Shown here piece by piece: positions 5,797 through 9,322 of a stretch of 9,322 nucleotides of DNA (position 1 is its first letter; each line of letters begins with the position of its first letter). The DNA is taken from assembly GCA_964650685.1 (NCBI GenBank), contig CAZYUW010000045.1:1-9322 (forward strand). Reading direction: 5' to 3'. A program made the translations under genes and the position numbers. The notes under the pieces were generated by a model. It was not told the origin of the DNA, did not search any database, and was given only the letters and a program-made list of their open reading frames with translations. The stretch comes from Nitratifractor sp964650685 (GTDB lineage: Bacteria; Campylobacterota; Campylobacteria; Campylobacterales; Sulfurovaceae).

Positions 5797-6149
5797 TTAT
5801 CATCCTCCATTTTACCCCTCAAAAAGGGCAAATCTATATTCATGGCTGAAAAATATACGGAATAGATCTGAAAACCGGGGTTTGATGCTGTATCCCATAT
5901 GTATATCCGAACCTCGGACCTGTCAGCGATAGACATATTATAGAGAGCCAGCAATAAGAAGGAGATTAAATCCGGACTATACGACAGAGTTTGATTTGTC
6001 CATACTCCGATTACAGGATGAACAATCCCATCCGAAGCCTCGAAGCGACAAACTGAAAAAATCACACTATTTTTATGATATTGATTATCATTTCAAGATA
6101 ATTCAAAGCTCCTGCATTGAATAATTTCACCAAAAAGCAAGGATGCGAT
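5797..6149. other. Non-coding region between ABC remnant and porin
   Basis: About 350 bases without a credible gene. The left end carries the ribosome site of the ABC remnant. On the minus strand TATAAT at 5942-5937 could be a leftover promoter for the deleted transporter operon, though no -35 box is clear. The right end carries the porin promoter and Fur-like box. A 90-codon minus-strand frame (6065-5793) has no recognisable similarity and crosses the porin promoter side, so I treat it as non-coding. Confidence 0.5.
6077..6095. promoter_or_regulatory. Fur-box-like site upstream of the porin, with -10 candidate
   Basis: GATATTGATTATCATTTCA matches the 19-base Fur consensus (GATAATGATAATCATTATC) at 14 positions, with the core TGATTATCAT nearly palindromic. 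It overlaps a candidate -10 box, TATGAT (6074-6079), so binding would block transcription of the porin gene 55 bases downstream. Iron-dependent repression is an inference from the match; no fur gene is in the window. Confidence 0.5.
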
Positions 6150-7454
6150 ATGTCTTGTAAAACCTTATTTTCACTTTTGTCGATCTTTCCAGTTATCCTC
6201 GCCGCGACCGGTAACGGCGGAAAGAGCACTGAGGGTGTCGACCCCAGATCGTATCGGGATATTGTCGGCAGAGACGATGCCGCCGTACATTCGAAAGCTC
6301 AGCTCAGAGCCGGATATATAAACCTCGACCCGACAGGTGCGCCGAGTGCCGAGTCGGCAGCGATCGGAGGACATATGCACCTGTACAGTCGCAGATATAT
6401 GGGTATCATGGCGGGTGTCGAAGGGTATTTCGTGAAAGATCTCGGATCATCCCTCAGGGACAATCCTGATTTTTTCGACAACGACGGAGACTCTTTCGCC
6501 CTGCTCTCCCAGGCATATCTGGATGGAAAATGGGGCAAAACATCGCTCAGGATAGGTAGACAGTCGCTGGATACTCCACATGCCGACAGTGACGATATAC
6601 GCATGATGCCGAACTACTTCAGCGCGGCACTGTTGACAAACAGAGATATCGAGGGTTTGACATTGAGACTCGCCCAGATCGACAGGATGGCGGGATGGGA
6701 AAACACAATAGACAGTTCCCATTTCGTACCGGTCGAAGATATCCTCGGTGCCACAAAAGATACGAAACCCCGAACATATCCAGAGCACGATAGAGTCGAA
6801 GATATCCTCGGTGCCACAAAAGATACGAAAGGTATCACTATGCTCTCGGCGGTATATGAAAGCGAAAGCGGATTCACGCTGCAGGGGTGGTTCTATCGCA
6901 TATACGATATAGCAGATCTCGGATATTTCGAGTTCGGATACGAAACGATGATTTCCGACATCGCTCTGACTATAGGATTACAGTATGATAGAGCCGTGGA
7001 TTGCCAGTCATCTCTGACGGGTACCGTGGACTCCTCTACATTCGGCGTCAGCGTGGAGGCCGCCGTGGGAGATACGGGCTTGAGTCTGCTTGCGGCATAC
7101 AACCGCGAGTTTGGCTCTACCGGAGCCTATGGGAGTCTAGGAGGAGGACCGTTTTTCACCTCGCTGGAGGATCAGACCATAGACGCGATAGGTGCCAAAG
7201 GGTATGCCTGGGTAACAGGTGTTGGTTACGACCTGTCCGCTATGGGAGTCAAAGGAGTGCAGGCAGGATTGATCTATGGCAGATTCAAAGCGGACACACC
7301 CGGCCTCTACGACAGCGCGGAGACGGATATTGTCATCGAGTACAAAAGCAAAGGTCATATCGATACGACCATAGCGTACTCGTCCGTAGAGGACAAACTT
7401 ACCGGCAGAGGCTCACACGAGCAGATCAGGATATTGATCAACTACAGCTTCTGA
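6150..7454 (+). CDS. OprD-type outer membrane porin
   Basis: A 434-residue beta-barrel porin. It has a Sec signal peptide (MSCKTLFSLLSIFPVILAAT), alternating beta-strand residues, the family block GRQSLDTPHADSDDIRMMPN (about 135-155), and a C-terminal strand ending ILINYSF with the terminal Phe used for BAM recognition. It resembles the OprD/Opr-family porins widespread in Campylobacterota, which pass small solutes; substrate unknown. I chose ATG 6150 because AAGGA lies 7 bases upstream and the signal peptide starts there; a TTG at 6117 in the same frame lacks a ribosome site. The middle holds a 12-residue repeat (VEDILGATKDTK at 195-206 and 216-227), likely in a loop. A Fur-like box lies upstream. 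No close partner gene; monocistronic in appearance. Confidence 0.87.
   Translation: MSCKTLFSLLSIFPVILAATGNGGKSTEGVDPRSYRDIVGRDDAAVHSKAQLRAGYINLDPTGAPSAESAAIGGHMHLYSRRYMGIMAGVEGYFVKDLGSSLRDNPDFFDNDGDSFALLSQAYLDGKWGKTSLRIGRQSLDTPHADSDDIRMMPNYFSAALLTNRDIEGLTLRLAQIDRMAGWENTIDSSHFVPVEDILGATKDTKPRTYPEHDRVEDILGATKDTKGITMLSAVYESESGFTLQGWFYRIYDIADLGYFEFGYETMISDIALTIGLQYDRAVDCQSSLTGTVDSSTFGVSVEAAVGDTGLSLLAAYNREFGSTGAYGSLGGGPFFTSLEDQTIDAIGAKGYAWVTGVGYDLSAMGVKGVQAGLIYGRFKADTPGLYDSAETDIVIEYKSKGHIDTTIAYSSVEDKLTGRGSHEQIRILINYSF
6732..6830 (+). repeat. 36-bp perfect direct repeat inside the porin gene (63-bp period)
   Basis: Positions 6732-6767 and 6795-6830 are identical over 36 bases and encode VEDILGATKDTK twice, 21 codons apart. 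The 27 bases between the copies have no matching partner outside, so this is not a simple 63-bp tandem copy unless the flanks have diverged. In-frame spacing keeps the barrel intact. Recombination between copies would add or remove 21 residues. Confidence 0.9.
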
Positions 7455-7457
7455 TGC

Positions 7458-7481
7458 TCCGGCACGCAGTTTGTCGCCGGA
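7458..7481. terminator. Weak hairpin between convergent porin and cytochrome genes
   Basis: TCCGGC at 7458-7463 pairs with GCCGGA at 7476-7481 around a 12-base loop, in the 40-base gap between the convergent genes. There is no T run on either side, so its role as a two-way terminator is uncertain. Confidence 0.3.
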
Positions 7482-7494
7482 TATAGGGTCGCTC

Positions 7495-7965
7495 TTATGG
7501 TATCCTGAACCCGTCTCTGTGAGGTCTGCCCAGTTTGTGGGAACGGTAGTGCTCCTCGAACCAGTCGGATATCTCAAACTCGATCTCGACAAGAGCATGT
7601 GCATACTCATCCGCCTCTGAGGCATTCATATCCATCTTCGGCATAAGACCATAGAGTTTTAAGGCAGGTTTCATTAGAGCCTTTTTGTGTTCCGGGGCGA
7701 CAAGAAAAGATCTGGCAGCAGCAAATGCTCTGCCGATATTGTTGTCATTCAGCCTCAGATACACCTGATGCACCGCTACGAGAGGCGGCGCCTTGTCGTT
7801 GCGATCAAATATCCGATGACACGCCGTACATCTGGGCTCAAATATTTTGAACGCTTCAAGCGTCACATGTGCCTGAAGTCCGGAAGAAAAAAGCGCGGAC
7901 AACACTACGGCAAGTAAAAATCTGTTGGCTCCGGCGGATTCAAAAAATGGTCGGCTGTATCTCAC
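7495..7965 (-). CDS. Small c-type cytochrome, exported
   Basis: A protein of about 156 residues with a signal peptide (NRFLLAVVLSALFSSGLQA, cut before HV) and one heme-attachment motif CTACH at residues 46-50. A later LMPKMDM segment (about 107-113) offers a Met as the sixth heme ligand. It should be a periplasmic, monoheme electron carrier; partner unknown. I prefer the GTG start at 7965, with GGCGGAG upstream; a GTG at 7986 in the same frame has no ribosome site. Either start lies inside the end of the mrp gene (stop at 7940), so the two genes overlap by 26 bases and are probably co-transcribed. It is richer in Lys/His than many class I cytochromes, and apart from the heme motif I do not place it in a named subfamily. 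Confidence 0.75.
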   Translation of the reverse strand: MRYSRPFFESAGANRFLLAVVLSALFSSGLQAHVTLEAFKIFEPRCTACHRIFDRNDKAPPLVAVHQVYLRLNDNNIGRAFAAARSFLVAPEHKKALMKPALKLYGLMPKMDMNASEADEYAHALVEIEFEISDWFEEHYRSHKLGRPHRDGFRIP

Positions 7966-9058
7966 TGTTGTCCACTCCGCCTTCACTGTTGACGCGGACG
8001 ATATGCCTCCAGAGCTTTTCGGCCGCCTCTACATAGCGGCGGGCAGTCTCACACTCCGGCGCCAGTGTCACGATGGGCATACCGGCATCTCCACCCTCTC
8101 TGACAGCCGGCTCTATAGGTATCTCGGCCAGCACTTCCGTTTCGTAGTGGTCGGCCAGAGCGGTCGTTGTTCCTTTGCCGAAGATCGGATACTCTTTGCC
8201 ACTGTCCGGACAGATGAAGCCGCTCATGTTTTCGATGATACCCGCTATGGGGATATGGAGTTGCCTGAACATATCCAGAGCTCTGACCGTATCGTCCAGA
8301 GCCACCTTTTGCGGTGTCGTGACACACACTCCGGCAGTGACCGGTATATTCTGCGCCAGTGTGAGCTGCGCGTCTCCGGTACCGGGAGGCATATCGAATA
8401 TCAACACATCCAGCTCTCCCCACTGGATATCTTCCATCATCTGCTCTATCGCCTGGGTTACCATGGCACCCTTCCATATCAGGGAGGCGTCGGGAGCGAT
8501 CAGCGAACCCATGCTCATCACTTTGATTCCGTGGGCCGATATCGGCACGATTTTGTTGCCCAGAAAGACGGGCTGCCGACCCTCTATACCCATCATTCTG
8601 GGTATGTTCGGACCATATATATCGGTATCGAGCAAACCCACCCGTTTCCCCCGCGCCGCAAGTGCCAATGCCAGATTGACCGTCGTTGTTGACTTGCCCA
8701 CGCCACCTTTGCCGCTGCTGACCATGACGAAACTCTGCACATTTGGCAGCATGTTCTTCCCGTCAGAACTGGTCTGCTCAGGGATGGGAGGTTTGTGGAT
8801 GCTCAACTCCACATCAAAAAAACCAGCCGCGGCAAGTTTCCGTTCTATCTCTAGCCTCAACTGCTCCTCCACCTGGGTCGCGGCGGAGGGGATATCCAGA
8901 ACGATCCCAATCCTGTCACCTCCGGTTTCGACGCTTTTCAAAAATCCGTAATCTACGATGCTTTTTGGAAAACCGGGGTATAGTACCCCTGAGAGTATCT
9001 CTCTTATCTTCTGTTCCGGATACGCGCTCGTACCGCCACTCTCTTTGCTGCCGGGCAT
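7940..9058 (-). CDS. mrp: Mrp/NBP35-family ATPase, Fe-S cluster carrier (ApbC-like)
   Basis: A 372-residue cytoplasmic P-loop ATPase that in studied relatives (ApbC, NBP35) binds and passes on a 4Fe-4S cluster. Residues 15-90 form a MIP18/DUF59-type domain. The deviant Walker A GKGGVGKS is at 116-123, followed by TDIYGPNIPRMMG (145-157), DMPPGTGDAQLTLAQ (222-236) and ENMSGF (276-281). Where ApbC has the cluster-binding CxxC, this protein has C283-P-D-S286, so one expected ligand is Ser. The start ATG 9058 has GGGAGGAAGAA in front. The gene overlaps the cytochrome gene at its 3' end and is divergent from mnmH, with a likely -10 TATAAT at 9094-9089. Family assignment is secure; whether it still carries a cluster is open. 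Confidence 0.94.
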   Translation of the reverse strand: MPGSKESGGTSAYPEQKIREILSGVLYPGFPKSIVDYGFLKSVETGGDRIGIVLDIPSAATQVEEQLRLEIERKLAAAGFFDVELSIHKPPIPEQTSSDGKNMLPNVQSFVMVSSGKGGVGKSTTTVNLALALAARGKRVGLLDTDIYGPNIPRMMGIEGRQPVFLGNKIVPISAHGIKVMSMGSLIAPDASLIWKGAMVTQAIEQMMEDIQWGELDVLIFDMPPGTGDAQLTLAQNIPVTAGVCVTTPQKVALDDTVRALDMFRQLHIPIAGIIENMSGFICPDSGKEYPIFGKGTTTALADHYETEVLAEIPIEPAVREGGDAGMPIVTLAPECETARRYVEAAEKLWRHIVRVNSEGGVDNSEIQPTIF

Positions 9059-9088
9059 TTCTTCCTCCCACTCTGTTTGTGTTAGCAG

Positions 9089-9094
9089 ATTATA
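9089..9094 (-). promoter_or_regulatory. Candidate -10 box for mrp
   Basis: TATAAT on the minus strand, inside GGTATAAT, 31 bases before the mrp ATG. The same GGTATAAT occurs again at 9141-9134, a possible second start. No clear -35 box. Confidence 0.45.
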
Positions 9095-9118
9095 CCATTC
9101 CGACTTTTGGGTGTATGC

Positions 9119-9124
9119 TATAAT
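9119..9124 (+). promoter_or_regulatory. Candidate -10 box for mnmH
   Basis: TATAAT in the context TATGCTATAAT, with a T-rich stretch (TTTTGG at 9105-9110) just upstream, the usual Campylobacterota pattern with a weak -35. It is 37 bases before the mnmH start and faces away from the mrp promoter. Confidence 0.5.
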
Positions 9125-9161
9125 TGCGTCGAAATTATACCTTCAGACAGATTGGGGCACC

Positions 9162-9322
9162 GTGAAATCCAACCATCTTCTCGTTGACGATTTTCGCCAT
9201 GTCGTTACAAAAAATATCCCGCTGATCGATCTGCGCGCACCGGCAGAGTACGCCAAAGGCTCTTTCCCTGATGCCGTCAACCTCCCCCTGTTGAGCGACA
9301 GCGAAAGAGAGGCCGTAGGGAC
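9162..9322 (+). CDS. mnmH: MnmH/SelU tRNA 2-selenouridine synthase, 5' part only
   Basis: Only the first 53 codons are in the window; the gene runs off the right edge. The translation starts MKSNHLLVDDFRHVV and continues IPLIDLRAPAEYAKGSF and DAVNLPLLSDSEREAVG, which closely follows the N-terminal rhodanese domain of MnmH/YbbB (E. coli pattern [34 protein letters not shown]). MnmH replaces the 2-thio group of wobble uridine 34 with selenium in two steps, using geranylation and then selenophosphate. The start is GTG 9162, after GGGG five bases upstream. The catalytic rhodanese Cys and the P-loop domain lie outside the window. Its presence implies selenophosphate synthase (selD) elsewhere and links with YedF in this window. 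A plain rhodanese is less likely given the DSEREAVG ending. Confidence 0.85.
   Translation, partial: MKSNHLLVDDFRHVVTKNIPLIDLRAPAEYAKGSFPDAVNLPLLSDSEREAVG

Noticed and set aside
5793..6065. 90-codon minus-strand frame ending ATGA-overlapped with the ABC remnant
   Set aside because: No similarity that I recognise and no ribosome site checked as convincing; it reaches toward the porin promoter region. The overlap with the remnant's ATG could be chance.
7925..8951. Two long plus-strand frames (255 and 258 codons)
   Set aside because: Both are antisense to mrp, whose Walker A and other motifs are unmistakable; translations are low in family signals.

Overview
The window looks like chromosomal DNA from a sulfur-cycling, probably chemolithotrophic Campylobacterota (epsilonproteobacterial) bacterium of Sulfurovum/Nitratifractor/Hydrogenimonas type. 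This rests on protein style only: an OprD-type porin ending in Phe, an Mrp/ApbC ATPase, a TauE/SafE-YedF-DsrE sulfur/selenium set, a selenouridine synthase, frequent ATA isoleucine codons and a poly-G tract of the kind used for phase variation in this group. Genus assignment is a guess.

Layout. 1-228: a REPIN-like inverted repeat and no gene. 229-1359 (+): a Fic-family AMPylase-type protein with its own inhibitory motif. 1360-1676: no intact gene; it holds the decayed C-terminus of a YoeB/Txe-type toxin on the minus strand, so this edge is an accessory, toxin-rich patch. 1677-3532 (-): a three-gene unit, TauE/SafE permease, YedF (TusA domain plus DsrE-like domain) and a stand-alone DsrE-like protein, with a 147-base hairpin-containing gap before yedF. 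3533-3690: a divergent promoter region with a strong sigma70 promoter and an AT-rich palindrome.

3691-5537 (+): a compact unit of trmO (tRNA t6A37 methyltransferase, frameshifted at a G8 tract), a NifX/NifB-type cofactor-binding protein with a His-rich insert, a PEMT/ICMT-type membrane methyltransferase, and a single-repeat TMEM165/GDT1 transporter. The spacings are ATGA overlap, 8-bp overlap and 10-bp gap. 5575-5796 (-): a deletion scar that fuses a ribosome site and signal-peptide-like start to the C-terminal part of an ABC ATPase. 5797-6149: no gene; promoter and Fur-box region. 6150-7454 (+): an OprD-type porin with an internal 36-bp direct repeat. 7495-7965 (-) and 7940-9058 (-): a small c-type cytochrome overlapping the end of the Mrp/ApbC Fe-S carrier gene, whose usual CxxC reads CxxS. 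9162-9322 (+): the start of mnmH/selU (tRNA 2-selenouridine synthase), cut by the window edge and divergent from mrp.

How they fit together. YedF (selenium-metabolism family) and MnmH (uses selenophosphate to modify tRNA wobble uridine) suggest an organism that handles selenium; TauE/SafE and DsrE point to sulfur or selenium anion and relay chemistry. TrmO and MnmH are both anticodon-loop modification enzymes. No complete undescribed defence or mobile system is visible. The most notable signals are the G8 on/off candidate in trmO, the ABC-transporter deletion scar, the YoeB remnant, the REPIN-like element and the CxxS variant of Mrp.
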